From contig NZ_BBIU01000004.1 of NCBI RefSeq assembly GCF_000730645.1, positions 164,310 through 228,309 of the forward strand: a stretch of 64,000 nucleotides of DNA. The letters are read 5' to 3'. The notes under the pieces were generated by a model. It saw only the letters and a list, made by a program, of their open reading frames with translations. It made no database searches and was not told where the DNA came from. A program made the translations under genes and the position numbers. Each line of letters begins with the position of its first letter. Positions within the stretch are counted from its first letter, which is position 1. Positions 1 to 7,662 of the stretch are shown piece after piece. The stretch comes from Pseudomonas parafulva NBRC 16636 = DSM 17004. Its GTDB lineage: Bacteria > Pseudomonadota > Gammaproteobacteria > Pseudomonadales > Pseudomonadaceae.

Positions 1-554
1 GCCGCGTGCTCGAGCGTGCGGCCGGCCAGCAGTTCAGGCGCGCACACCGGCACCACCTCTTCGCGGAACAGCTCCACGCAGGTGGCCCCCGGCCACGTAC
101 CCTGGCCGTAGAAGAACACCACGTCCGCCGAGCCCTGCAACAGGGCGAACGGTTCCATTTCGTTGCGGATGTCCAGGTGGATGTTGCTGTGCCTTTTGCC
201 AAAGCCCTTGAGGTGAGGAATGAGCCAACGCACGCCAAAACTCGGTTGAGTGGCTACCTTCAATATTTCGGTCTGTTCGCCATAGGTGAGCACGTAGCGG
301 CTGGACATATCCACCTGGGTAAGAATCTTGTTCACTTCGGCCAGGTATAGGCTGCCCGCCGGCGTGAGCTGCAGGCGCCGGCGGATGCGCAGGAACAGGT
401 GGTGGCGCAACAGGTCTTCGAGCTGCGCCACCTGTTTGCTGACGGCACTCTGGGTCAGGTGCAGCTCTTCGGCAGCGCGGGTGAAGCTGAGGTGACGGGC
501 TGCAGCTTCGAAGCACTGCAGGGCGGTCATGGAAGGCACCAGGCGTTTTGACAT
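1..554 (-). CDS. LysR-family transcriptional regulator (C-terminus outside window), probable regulator of amaBA
   Basis: The reverse strand reads an open frame from an ATG at 554 to the window edge, 184 codons. The first ~60 residues form a LysR winged helix-turn-helix (ALQCFEAAARHLSFTRAAEE, then LTQSAVSKQVAQLE), followed by the start of a periplasmic-binding-like effector domain (ATQPSFGVRWLIPHL). About 110-120 residues of a usual ~300-residue LysR protein lie beyond position 1. It is divergent from amaB with 134 bp between the two starts, the usual arrangement of a LysR regulator and its target. The inducer is not visible; pipecolate, aminoadipate or another lysine-derived compound is an inference from the neighbouring genes. 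Confidence 0.9.
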   Translation of the reverse strand, partial: MSKRLVPSMTALQCFEAAARHLSFTRAAEELHLTQSAVSKQVAQLEDLLRHHLFLRIRRRLQLTPAGSLYLAEVNKILTQVDMSSRYVLTYGEQTEILKVATQPSFGVRWLIPHLKGFGKRHSNIHLDIRNEMEPFALLQGSADVVFFYGQGTWPGATCVELFREEVVPVCAPELLAGRTLEHA

Positions 555-573
555 AGCGTTCTCAGTGGCTCAG

Positions 574-594
574 ATCATTACCTGGGGGAATGAT
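574..594. promoter_or_regulatory. Inverted repeat, candidate LysR operator between the regulator and amaB
   Basis: ATCATT and AATGAT flank a 9-nt spacer, giving a perfect 6-bp inverted repeat with a T-N11-A core, as LysR proteins usually require. It lies 20 bp upstream of the regulator start and 95 bp upstream of amaB, so it could serve autorepression and activation. Binding itself is inferred. Confidence 0.4.
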
Positions 595-688
595 ATGCGG
601 AATAAAGGTCGTTTGTTGCACCGAAGTGATCGGATTAATACTGATCCACATCATTTTCCAACCTGTCATCCGATGTAGGAGTACACCA

Positions 689-2179
689 ATGGTTGCCGCA
701 CTGCTCGAGCGCCTGGGGGTTGCCGCCGAGGCTCATACCCAGGGCGATTACCCTGTTTACACGCCCATCGATGGCAGCCAGATCGCCTCGGTGAAACTGC
801 TCGGCAAAGCCGAGACCGTGGCCTGCATCGATCACGCCCAGCGTGCCTTCGAAGCCTGGCGCAGCGTCCCGGCCCCACGCCGTGGCGAGCTGGTGCGGCT
901 GTTCGGCGAAGTGCTGCGCGAGCACAAGGCCGACCTGGGTGAGCTGGTGTCGATCGAAGCGGGCAAGATTACCCAGGAAGGCCTGGGCGAAGTGCAGGAA
1001 ATGATCGACATCTGCGACTTCGCCGTGGGCCTGTCGCGTCAGCTGTACGGCCTGACCATCGCCTCCGAGCGCCCGGGCCACCATATGCGCGAAACCTGGC
1101 ACCCGCTGGGTGTGGTAGGGGTAATCAGTGCCTTCAACTTCCCCGTCGCCGTCTGGGCCTGGAACACGGCCCTGGCCCTGGTGGCCGGTAATGCCGTGCT
1201 GTGGAAGCCGTCCGAGAAAACCCCGCTCACTGCCCTGGCGTGCCAGGCATTGTTCGATAAAGCCCTGAAGGCCTTTGGCGACGCCCCGGCAGGCCTGGCC
1301 CAGTTGGTGATCGGTGGCCGTGAAGCTGGCGAGGCCATGGTCGACGACCCGCGTGTGCCGCTGGTCAGCGCCACCGGCAGTACACGCATGGGGCGTGAAG
1401 TGGGCCCGCGTGTGGCGGCCCGTTTTGGCCGCAGCATTCTCGAGCTGGGTGGCAACAACGCCATGATCCTGGCCCCGAGCGCCGACCTGGACCTGGCGGT
1501 GCGCGGTATTCTGTTCTCCGCTGTGGGCACTGCTGGCCAGCGCTGCACCACCCTGCGCCGCCTGATCGTGCACCGCTCGATCAAGGACGAAGTGGTTGCC
1601 CGCGTCAAAGCCGCCTACGGCAAGGTGCGCATCGGCGACCCGCGCAAGGACAACCTGGTCGGCCCACTGATCGACAAGCTGTCGTTCGACGCCATGCAGG
1701 GCGCGCTGGCCAAGGCGCGCGACGAGGGTGGCCAGGTGTTTGGTGGCGAGCGCCAGCTGGCCGACCAGTACCCGAACGCCTACTACGTGTCGCCTGCCAT
1801 TGCCGAAATGCCGGCGCAAAGCGACGTGGTACGCCACGAAACCTTCGCCCCGATCCTCTACGTGCTTGCCTATGACGACTTCGAAGAGGCCCTGCGCCTG
1901 AACAACGAAGTGCCACAGGGCCTTTCGTCGTGCATTTTCACGACGGATATCCGTGAAGCCGAACGCTTCCAGAGTGCCTCGGGCAGCGACTGCGGCATCG
2001 CCAACGTCAACATCGGTACCAGTGGCGCTGAAATTGGCGGTGCATTTGGCGGCGAGAAGGAAACCGGTGGCGGGCGTGAATCGGGTTCTGATGCCTGGAA
2101 GGGCTACATGCGTCGCCAGACCAACACGGTCAACTATTCCCGCGAATTGCCGTTGGCCCAGGGGATTGTGTTCGACTGA
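689..2179 (+). CDS. amaB: Delta1-piperideine-6-carboxylate / alpha-aminoadipate semialdehyde dehydrogenase (ALDH7-type)
   Basis: NAD(P)-dependent aldehyde dehydrogenase of 496 residues, the usual family length. Catalytic Cys286 lies in GTAGQRCTTLRR, general-base Glu252 in LELGGNNAMI, and the oxyanion Asn150 in SAFNFPVAVW. The sequence style is that of antiquitin (ALDH7) enzymes, which oxidise alpha-aminoadipate semialdehyde to alpha-aminoadipate. The ATG at 689 is chosen because TAGGAG (675-680) sits 8 nt upstream; an in-frame extension to 590 has no ribosome site. It is followed by amaA, whose product yields the piperideine carboxylate substrate, so the two form the pipecolate branch of lysine catabolism. 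The symbol rests on the pairing with amaA. Confidence 0.88.
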   Translation: MVAALLERLGVAAEAHTQGDYPVYTPIDGSQIASVKLLGKAETVACIDHAQRAFEAWRSVPAPRRGELVRLFGEVLREHKADLGELVSIEAGKITQEGLGEVQEMIDICDFAVGLSRQLYGLTIASERPGHHMRETWHPLGVVGVISAFNFPVAVWAWNTALALVAGNAVLWKPSEKTPLTALACQALFDKALKAFGDAPAGLAQLVIGGREAGEAMVDDPRVPLVSATGSTRMGREVGPRVAARFGRSILELGGNNAMILAPSADLDLAVRGILFSAVGTAGQRCTTLRRLIVHRSIKDEVVARVKAAYGKVRIGDPRKDNLVGPLIDKLSFDAMQGALAKARDEGGQVFGGERQLADQYPNAYYVSPAIAEMPAQSDVVRHETFAPILYVLAYDDFEEALRLNNEVPQGLSSCIFTTDIREAERFQSASGSDCGIANVNIGTSGAEIGGAFGGEKETGGGRESGSDAWKGYMRRQTNTVNYSRELPLAQGIVFD

Positions 2180-2198
2180 GGCTGTGATGCAGCGTGAC

Positions 2199-2243
2199 CG
2201 GGGGCTGGGCCCCCGTATCGCGGGCAAGCGCGCCCCTGCAGCA
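2199..2243. repeat. REP-like palindrome between amaB and amaA
   Basis: A GC hairpin (CGGGGGC at 2199-2205, GCCCCCG at 2209-2215) is followed by TATCGCGGGCAAGCGCGCCC, which resembles the conserved body of P. putida REP elements (TTCGCGGGCAAGCCCGCTCC). It is a degenerate single copy. A hairpin here may stabilise the upstream mRNA or reduce read-through into amaA. Confidence 0.6.
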
Positions 2244-2308
2244 TCTCTGCTGTCCGCGAATGGGCTGTGAAACAGCCCCAACAAGAACAACAATGCTGGA
2301 GCCGGGCC

Positions 2309-3595
2309 ATGTCCGAACTGCATCAACAATGCTTGTGGGAATCCGTCAGCAAACCGGCCGTCGCCGCCCAGGCCCTGGCAGGTGAGCACACGGCTGATGT
2401 TTGCGTGATCGGTGGTGGCATCACCGGGCTGTCGGCGGCCATTCACTTGCTTGAACAGGGTAGGTCAGTGATCGTGCTGGAGGCCTGGCAGGTGGGCCAC
2501 GGTGGTTCGGGGCGCAACGTCGGCCTGGTCAACGCCGGCACCTGGATCCGCCCCGACGACGTCGAGGCCACCCTGGGCGAGAAACAGGGCAGCCGCCTGA
2601 ACAAGGTGCTCGGCGATGCCCCCGGCGAAGTATTCGCCATGATCGAGCGCCTGGGCATCGACTGCCAGGCCCAGCACAAAGGCACGCTGCACATGGCGCA
2701 CAACGCCACCGGCATCGCCGACCTCGAGGCCCGCCACCAGCAATGGCGCCGCCGCGGTGCCGACGTGGAGTTGCTGACCGGCGCCCAGTGCCAGGCGTAT
2801 TGCGGCACCGACAAAATTGCCGCCGCGCTGCTCGACCGCCGCGCTGGCACCATCAACCCCATGGGCTACACCCAGGGCCTGGCCGCTGCCGTGGTGCGCC
2901 TGGGCGGCAAGCTGTTCCAGCAGTCTTCCGTCGAAGGCCTTGAGCGTGATGGCGATGCCTGGCGTGTGAAGACAGCGCGCGGCTCGGTGCGCGCGGGCAA
3001 AGTGGTAATTTCTACGGGCGCCTACACGGAAGGTGACTGGAGCAACCTGCAGAAGCAGTTTTTCCGCGGTTACTACTATCAGGTTGCCTCCAAGCCGCTG
3101 CAGGGCGAAGCCGCCGACAAGGTTTTGCCGTATGGGCAGGGCTCCTGGGATACCCGCACTGTGCTCAGCAGCATCCGCCGCGACGACCAGGGCCGCCTGC
3201 TGCTCGGTAGCCTTGGGCGGGTCGACAATAAACCGGCGTGGTTTGTGCGCAGTTGGGCTGACCGGATCCAGGGCCACTACTACCCTGGGCTGGGCAAGGT
3301 GGAGTGGGAAATGCACTGGACCGGCTGTATCGACTTCACCCCCGACCACCTGATGCGCCTGTTCGAACCAGCGCCGGGCCTGGTGGCGGTGACCGGCTAC
3401 AACGGCCGGGGCAATACCACCGGTACCGTGATTGGCCGCGCCTTTGCCGAGTTTCTGCTGAAGGGCGAGGCGGGCAGCCTGCCGATACCGTTCTCACCGA
3501 TGAAGGGGGTGAGTGCGCCTTCGTTGCGCACAGCGTTCTATGAGTCCGGGTTCTCGCTGTATCACGCGGGGCAGTGTTTGCGGGTGGTGTTGTAA
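2309..3595 (+). CDS. amaA: L-pipecolate oxidase, FAD-dependent DAO-family oxidoreductase
   Basis: A 428-residue FAD oxidoreductase. Its N-terminal Rossmann motif is VIGGGITGLSAA (residues 33-44), followed by the DAO-type fold; a second FAD-contact region near the C-terminus reads VAVTGYNGRGNTTG. It oxidises L-pipecolate to delta1-piperideine-6-carboxylate, the substrate of the amaB product. The ATG at 2309 is preceded by CTGGAG with ~8 nt spacing; a GTG 42 nt upstream (2267) lies inside the REP-flank sequence and has no ribosome site. The 129-bp gap after amaB contains a REP element, so expression may be partly uncoupled. Related glycine/glutamylputrescine oxidases are possible alternatives by fold, but the amaB neighbour favours pipecolate. 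Confidence 0.85.
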   Translation: MSELHQQCLWESVSKPAVAAQALAGEHTADVCVIGGGITGLSAAIHLLEQGRSVIVLEAWQVGHGGSGRNVGLVNAGTWIRPDDVEATLGEKQGSRLNKVLGDAPGEVFAMIERLGIDCQAQHKGTLHMAHNATGIADLEARHQQWRRRGADVELLTGAQCQAYCGTDKIAAALLDRRAGTINPMGYTQGLAAAVVRLGGKLFQQSSVEGLERDGDAWRVKTARGSVRAGKVVISTGAYTEGDWSNLQKQFFRGYYYQVASKPLQGEAADKVLPYGQGSWDTRTVLSSIRRDDQGRLLLGSLGRVDNKPAWFVRSWADRIQGHYYPGLGKVEWEMHWTGCIDFTPDHLMRLFEPAPGLVAVTGYNGRGNTTGTVIGRAFAEFLLKGEAGSLPIPFSPMKGVSAPSLRTAFYESGFSLYHAGQCLRVVL

Positions 3596-3936
3596 GCGTT
3601 GGGCGTTAGCGGGCGAATCGGTCTGGTTTATCTGCGACAGGTACTGCAAGTGCGCTGGTGAACACCTTCCAGTCCCAGCGTATTGTTTGGCGAAGGGGGC
3701 GGTTTGAGGGCGCGTGAGGGCGGCCAGGTGTTTGCCGCGACAGAGGCTGCGCCTGTGAGACCGAGCGCCGCCCGCGCGGCGCATCGCGAGCTGCGCTCGC
3801 TCCTACGCTTGTTTCGGGCCAGTAACGCCTGTGGCAGACGCACGCGACCGCCTGGTTTGTACGACACGATATCGCGCCATGCACCAAGGCGTTCGCGCAC
3901 CAAAGGTGCACAAACACGTAGGCGGAGAGGGTATGC
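3596..3936. other. Intergenic stretch between convergent amaA and comM
   Basis: 341 bp without a convincing gene. It holds one REP element (3765-3806) and otherwise unremarkable GC-rich DNA. Short open frames here overlap each other on both strands and have no ribosome sites. Confidence 0.6.
3765..3806. repeat. REP element downstream of amaA
   Basis: A perfect 7-bp stem (GCGCCGC at 3765-3771, GCGGCGC at 3776-3782) is followed by a second small hairpin (GCGAGC/GCTCGC, 3786-3800) and the tail CTCCTACG. This order is characteristic of the abundant P. putida REP family. Confidence 0.75.
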
Positions 3937-5427
3937 CTAACTGTTTCCCGGTCGGTACTGCAGTGCCTCGGCCAGGTGTGCCCTGCCAATGGCCGGGCAC
4001 TGGTCGAGGTCGGCCAGGGTGCGCGACACTTTCAGCAACCGGTGCGCGGCACGCAATGACAGGGTAAGCCGCTCGCAGGCGACTTCCAACCATGCCTGGT
4101 CGGCTGCAGCAAGGATGCAATGTTGGCGTAGCCCATCCAGGTCCAGAAACGCGTTTGCACAGCCTTGCCGCCGTTGCTGAACGTCACGCGCCTGCGCCAC
4201 CTTGGCGGCGACCGTTGCGCTGGTTTCACCACAGGGCTGACTGTTCAGCGTAGTGCTTTCACGGGCTACGGTCAGGTGCAGGTCGATGCGGTCGAGCAGT
4301 GGCCCCGACAACTTGTTGCGATAGCGCGCGATTTGCTCAGTGCTGCAACGGCAGCGGCCAGTGGGGTCGCCCAGGTAGCCGCATGGGCACGGGTTCATGG
4401 CAGCAACCAGCTGGAAACGGGCAGGGAAGCGCACCTTGTCCCGGGCCCTGGCGATAACGATCTCGCCCGACTCCAGCGGCTCACGCAGCACCTCCAGCAC
4501 CCGCCGTTCAAACTCCGGCAGCTCGTCTAGAAACAACACGCCGTGGTGGGCGAGGGTGATTTCCCCCGGTTGAGGGCGGCTGCCGCCACCGACCAGCGCA
4601 GGCCCTGACGCAGAGTGGTGCGGGTGGCGGAAGGGCCGTTGTGGCCAGCTACTCAGTGGCGCATGGCCGCTGACCGACTGGATGGCAGCCACCTCTAGCG
4701 CTTCGTGTTCATCCAGCGGCGGCAACAGCCCCGGCAAGCGGCTGGCGAGCAGTGTCTTGCCCGTACCGGGCGGCCCGGTGAACAGCAGATTGTGCGCCCC
4801 GGCAGCCGCCAGCAACAGTGCGCGCTTGGCGGCCAACTGCCCCTGTACCTCGCTCAGGTCGGGGTAAGGCCGAGGGTTGAGTACCAGGCCGTTGGCGGCA
4901 TAGGGCGGCAGTGGCACTTGGCCGTTCAGGTGAGCGACCAGTTCCAGCAGGTGGCCGACCGCATACACCACCAAGCCACTGGCCAGGCTGGCTTCCTCGG
5001 CATTTTCCCGCGGCACCACCAACGCCCGGCCAGCTTCGCGCGCGGCCAGCGCCGCAGGCAGCACCCCTTGAACCGCTCGCAATGCCCCCGACAGTGCCAG
5101 CTCGCCCAGGCACTCCATATCCGCCAGCATGGCCGCAGGCAGTTGCCCGTCGGCGGCGAGGATGCCCAGTGCGATGGCCAGGTCGTAGCGGCCACCGTCC
5201 TTGGGCAGGTCGGCCGGGGCCAGGTTTTGGGTGATGCGCCGGGCAGGGTAGTTCAAGCCTGAGTTGACGATGGCGCTGCGCACCCGGTCTTTGCTTTCTT
5301 TCACGGTGGTTTCCGGCAGGCCCACCAGGGTGAGATGCGGCAGGCCGTTGGCCAGGTGGGTTTCGACACTGACGGCGGGGGCCTGCACGCCAACCTGGGC
5401 GCGGCTGTGGACGAGTGCTAAGGACAT
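3937..5427 (-). CDS. comM: ComM / YifB-family AAA+ ATPase (Mg-chelatase-like)
   Basis: A 496-residue AAA+ protein of the YifB/ComM family, a hexameric helicase that helps branch migration during integration of transforming DNA. Visible parts: N-terminal Lon-protease-like domain (1-180), Walker A GPPGTGKT (218-225), Walker B VLFLDELPEF, a Cys cluster (NPCPCGYLGD, then CRCS), and the C-terminal Mg-chelatase lid. The ATG at 5427 starts MSLALVHSRAQVG, the conserved family N-terminus; a 35-codon upstream extension does not look conserved. Pseudomonads in this group are not known for easy natural competence, so the role here may be broader recombination. Confidence 0.93.
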   Translation of the reverse strand: MSLALVHSRAQVGVQAPAVSVETHLANGLPHLTLVGLPETTVKESKDRVRSAIVNSGLNYPARRITQNLAPADLPKDGGRYDLAIALGILAADGQLPAAMLADMECLGELALSGALRAVQGVLPAALAAREAGRALVVPRENAEEASLASGLVVYAVGHLLELVAHLNGQVPLPPYAANGLVLNPRPYPDLSEVQGQLAAKRALLLAAAGAHNLLFTGPPGTGKTLLASRLPGLLPPLDEHEALEVAAIQSVSGHAPLSSWPQRPFRHPHHSASGPALVGGGSRPQPGEITLAHHGVLFLDELPEFERRVLEVLREPLESGEIVIARARDKVRFPARFQLVAAMNPCPCGYLGDPTGRCRCSTEQIARYRNKLSGPLLDRIDLHLTVARESTTLNSQPCGETSATVAAKVAQARDVQQRRQGCANAFLDLDGLRQHCILAAADQAWLEVACERLTLSLRAAHRLLKVSRTLADLDQCPAIGRAHLAEALQYRPGNS

Positions 5428-5603
5428 GGACGCTCCGTGTTCGCTGCAAGGGCCGCTTCCTGCGGCCTGGGGCAAGCATAGAGCGTGAGGCTGAGGCGCG
5501 TTCCACACGTGTGCGTCAGGGTATTTCAGCACTGATCTTCCAATTCCTCATATGGCCCTACGACTAGCTGGGTACTCTTAAGCCACTAGCGCAAGCACTC
5601 GCG

Positions 5604-6911
5604 TTATCGGCGGGTGGGCCTGGCCAGGTTGAAATGGATATGATCTTTTTCCAGCACGGTTTTGTAACCGGCGCCTGCTTTCAGGGGAATCCTCACGTCC
5701 CTGAAGACTTCATCCCATTTCGCAAATGCTGCTAGCGTTTGCTCTATATAGTCGTGCGGCTTGAGGTATTTGTAGTCAGCGCATAGTTCCTGAATCAACT
5801 GCCTGGTGGCTTTTCCTCGACCGCCGTATGCCGTGGTGTGCTCACCCCTGGCTTCAGAGAACGTCAGATCATATGCCGGCGCTAGCGTCCACTTGGCTTC
5901 CTCGCCAGGCCGTTCTGGGTCACGGCCGATGAAGGCGAAGTTTTTGGTGTGATCGTCATAGTTGTGAAATAGGGCATTGAAGATCATTACCCTGGCCATT
6001 TTTTCGACTTCTGCGGCGCTGCGAGTCAGCGTGCTCGTGAGCTTGAGTAGCCCGCTGTAGTCCATGGAGGGCGCTGTGTAAGGCGCGTACATAAGCGCAG
6101 AGACAGTGATCATATGCAGCTTCTTATCGCCTTCTCTATCAAAGCGCTTTGTCGCAAAGAAGCCCTCACGACTACCATCGGGCATGGTCACGTTCAGGAC
6201 ACTCGAATCAGCCATTTCGACACCTGCGTCCCTGGCCATCAGGTAGTACGCATACTCCATGGCACCCGTTTCAACAGGCTCACCTGGGGCTCTGAATTTG
6301 ACGATCCAGTGATCGTATCCAGGCGGAATTTGCCCGAAGGCGGACGTTGCATGACTTCCATCTGGAGACATGGCAACGATCGCTTTTGGACGGGCACCAC
6401 CAGGTGATCCCCCAGCAAGCCGTAGCTTGGTAAGCACCGTCGAGGTTTCCCCTGATAGCACTTCCACGGCGGCCTCAAAGAGCTCCGCAAGGTTGACTGC
6501 ACCCCGCAATGACTCCCGTTCAGCCTTTGGATGGTACTCAAACGCACCCATGGCTCTGTCGCTCATATACGCGAGCCGATCCAGGGCTGTCACTGTGTAA
6601 GCAGTCCCGTCACCGAATGTAGAATTAAGGAATCTGTCCATAAGCAGCATCCCCCAGCCGTCAGGAAGAGAGTCTGCAAATGGGCCATGCAACCCAGCGA
6701 ACAGCCCAGGCGCTCGTGCGAGCTGAGGTTTGTCGTCAAACTTCATCGTAAATGGCGAAAGGTTGAAGCCTGTAGCGAGCCATCCAGGGTCGTATGTAAA
6801 AAAAATCCCACGGCCTTCTTGCCTATACAGATCACCCACTTTCACACCGCATTTGGTGACCTCGAGGGATTCGAAGCGCTTCAGCTTCGGATAAGCCTGG
6901 CGCGGATTCAT
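5604..6911 (-). CDS. hipA: HipA-like Ser/Thr kinase, toxin of a type II toxin-antitoxin pair
   Basis: A 435-residue HipA-family kinase. An N-terminal couple_hipA-like part (~20-120) is followed by a glycine-rich loop GGSPGGARPK (167-176), the nucleotide lysine region IVKF (203-206), the catalytic segment FHNYDDHTKNFAF (315-327) and the metal-binding YDLTFS (347-352). All key kinase residues appear present, so it is probably active. HipA proteins phosphorylate aminoacyl-tRNA synthetases (GltX in E. coli) and cause growth arrest; the target here is unknown. It starts inside the end of hipB (4-bp ATGA overlap), so the two are translationally coupled. Local GC is lower than in the flanking core genes, which suggests later acquisition. 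Confidence 0.9.
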   Translation of the reverse strand: MNPRQAYPKLKRFESLEVTKCGVKVGDLYRQEGRGIFFTYDPGWLATGFNLSPFTMKFDDKPQLARAPGLFAGLHGPFADSLPDGWGMLLMDRFLNSTFGDGTAYTVTALDRLAYMSDRAMGAFEYHPKAERESLRGAVNLAELFEAAVEVLSGETSTVLTKLRLAGGSPGGARPKAIVAMSPDGSHATSAFGQIPPGYDHWIVKFRAPGEPVETGAMEYAYYLMARDAGVEMADSSVLNVTMPDGSREGFFATKRFDREGDKKLHMITVSALMYAPYTAPSMDYSGLLKLTSTLTRSAAEVEKMARVMIFNALFHNYDDHTKNFAFIGRDPERPGEEAKWTLAPAYDLTFSEARGEHTTAYGGRGKATRQLIQELCADYKYLKPHDYIEQTLAAFAKWDEVFRDVRIPLKAGAGYKTVLEKDHIHFNLARPTRR

Positions 6912-7204
6912 CTGGTCCCCCGTTTACGATTAGCGTTTTTCAGTTCTGCGAGGGAATTTGGCTGGGAGGGCCTGAACAGGGCCGTTACAGGCGTGAGCTC
7001 ATCGAGCGCAGTGGCCAGCAAAATCATCGACTCAAGGGTAATAGAGCCTGCCGTCTCGAACCGCTGGATCGACGACTCCGACACCCCTGAAAGCTTAGCC
7101 AAGGTCTTCCTCGTGAGGTTTTTTGATAGCCGTAGCTTTTTTGCATTTCTTCCTACGTCACGAGCGATCTCTGCGGGAGAGCTAAGCAGATGCATGAACG
7201 ACAT
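6908..7204 (-). CDS. hipB: HipB-like HTH antitoxin / repressor
   Basis: A 98-residue protein with a Cro/C1-type HTH over about residues 10-70 (AKKLRLSKNLTRKTLAKLSG, then VSESSIQRFE). It is first in the operon and overlaps hipA by 4 bp, the antitoxin-toxin order of hipBA. The ATG at 7204 has an ideal AGGAGG at 7211-7216 (reverse strand) with 6-nt spacing. It is expected to bind and neutralise HipA and to repress the operon through the palindromes at 7273-7385. Confidence 0.88.
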   Translation of the reverse strand: MSFMHLLSSPAEIARDVGRNAKKLRLSKNLTRKTLAKLSGVSESSIQRFETAGSITLESMILLATALDELTPVTALFRPSQPNSLAELKNANRKRGTR

Positions 7205-7272
7205 TGCTGTCCTCCTGGATTTCTGGGCTAAAAGCCAAATCAGACCAATTATGAGCGTATAAACAGCTCAAT

Positions 7273-7385
7273 TGGTCATTTTTGACCATTATAGTCGATT
7301 GGCGTCGGGGGAGACTCTATTCTCTGCTAAAAGTCAAATATGACTAATTAATGGTTAAAAATAGCATTCCTCTGTCAGATCTGAC
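7273..7385. promoter_or_regulatory. hipBA control region: three GTCA-N4-TGAC palindromes over a TATAAT box
   Basis: Three perfect palindromes share the form GTCA-N4-TGAC: TGGTCA-tttt-TGACCA (7273-7288), AGTCA-aata-TGACT (7332-7345) and GTCA-gatc-TGAC (7374-7385). On the reverse strand a consensus -10 box TATAAT occupies 7293-7288, abutting the first palindrome, so a repressor bound there would block RNA polymerase. The segment is markedly AT-rich. This is the form of a HipB operator array; that HipB binds it is inferred from position and symmetry. Confidence 0.7.
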
Positions 7386-7662
7386 TGATTGCGCTTTCTG
7401 CTGCACAATTGCGTATGTGAAACACGCCTAGCCCCAGTTTTCATTGGGGTTTAGCGCCTACGGCGAACGGCACGCTGCAAATGGGGTGTGTGGTACGTTC
7501 TTTTTCCAAGCCTGGGAGCCATTTGCACCTGCTCGTTTTAACCTGCAAGTGGATCCAATTATTTTGCGCGCTCGGCTGCTTTGGCTTACTGTTGCTGGGC
7601 AAACCGTCGATGCCATTGGATGGCACCGCTTCTACCTTGAAATGGACTTGAGGTATTGCTCT

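Noticed and set aside
635..2446. 603-codon open frame antisense to amaB
   Set aside because: It is the mirror of a GC-rich coding gene, with low-complexity composition and no ribosome site; amaB has all ALDH catalytic residues.
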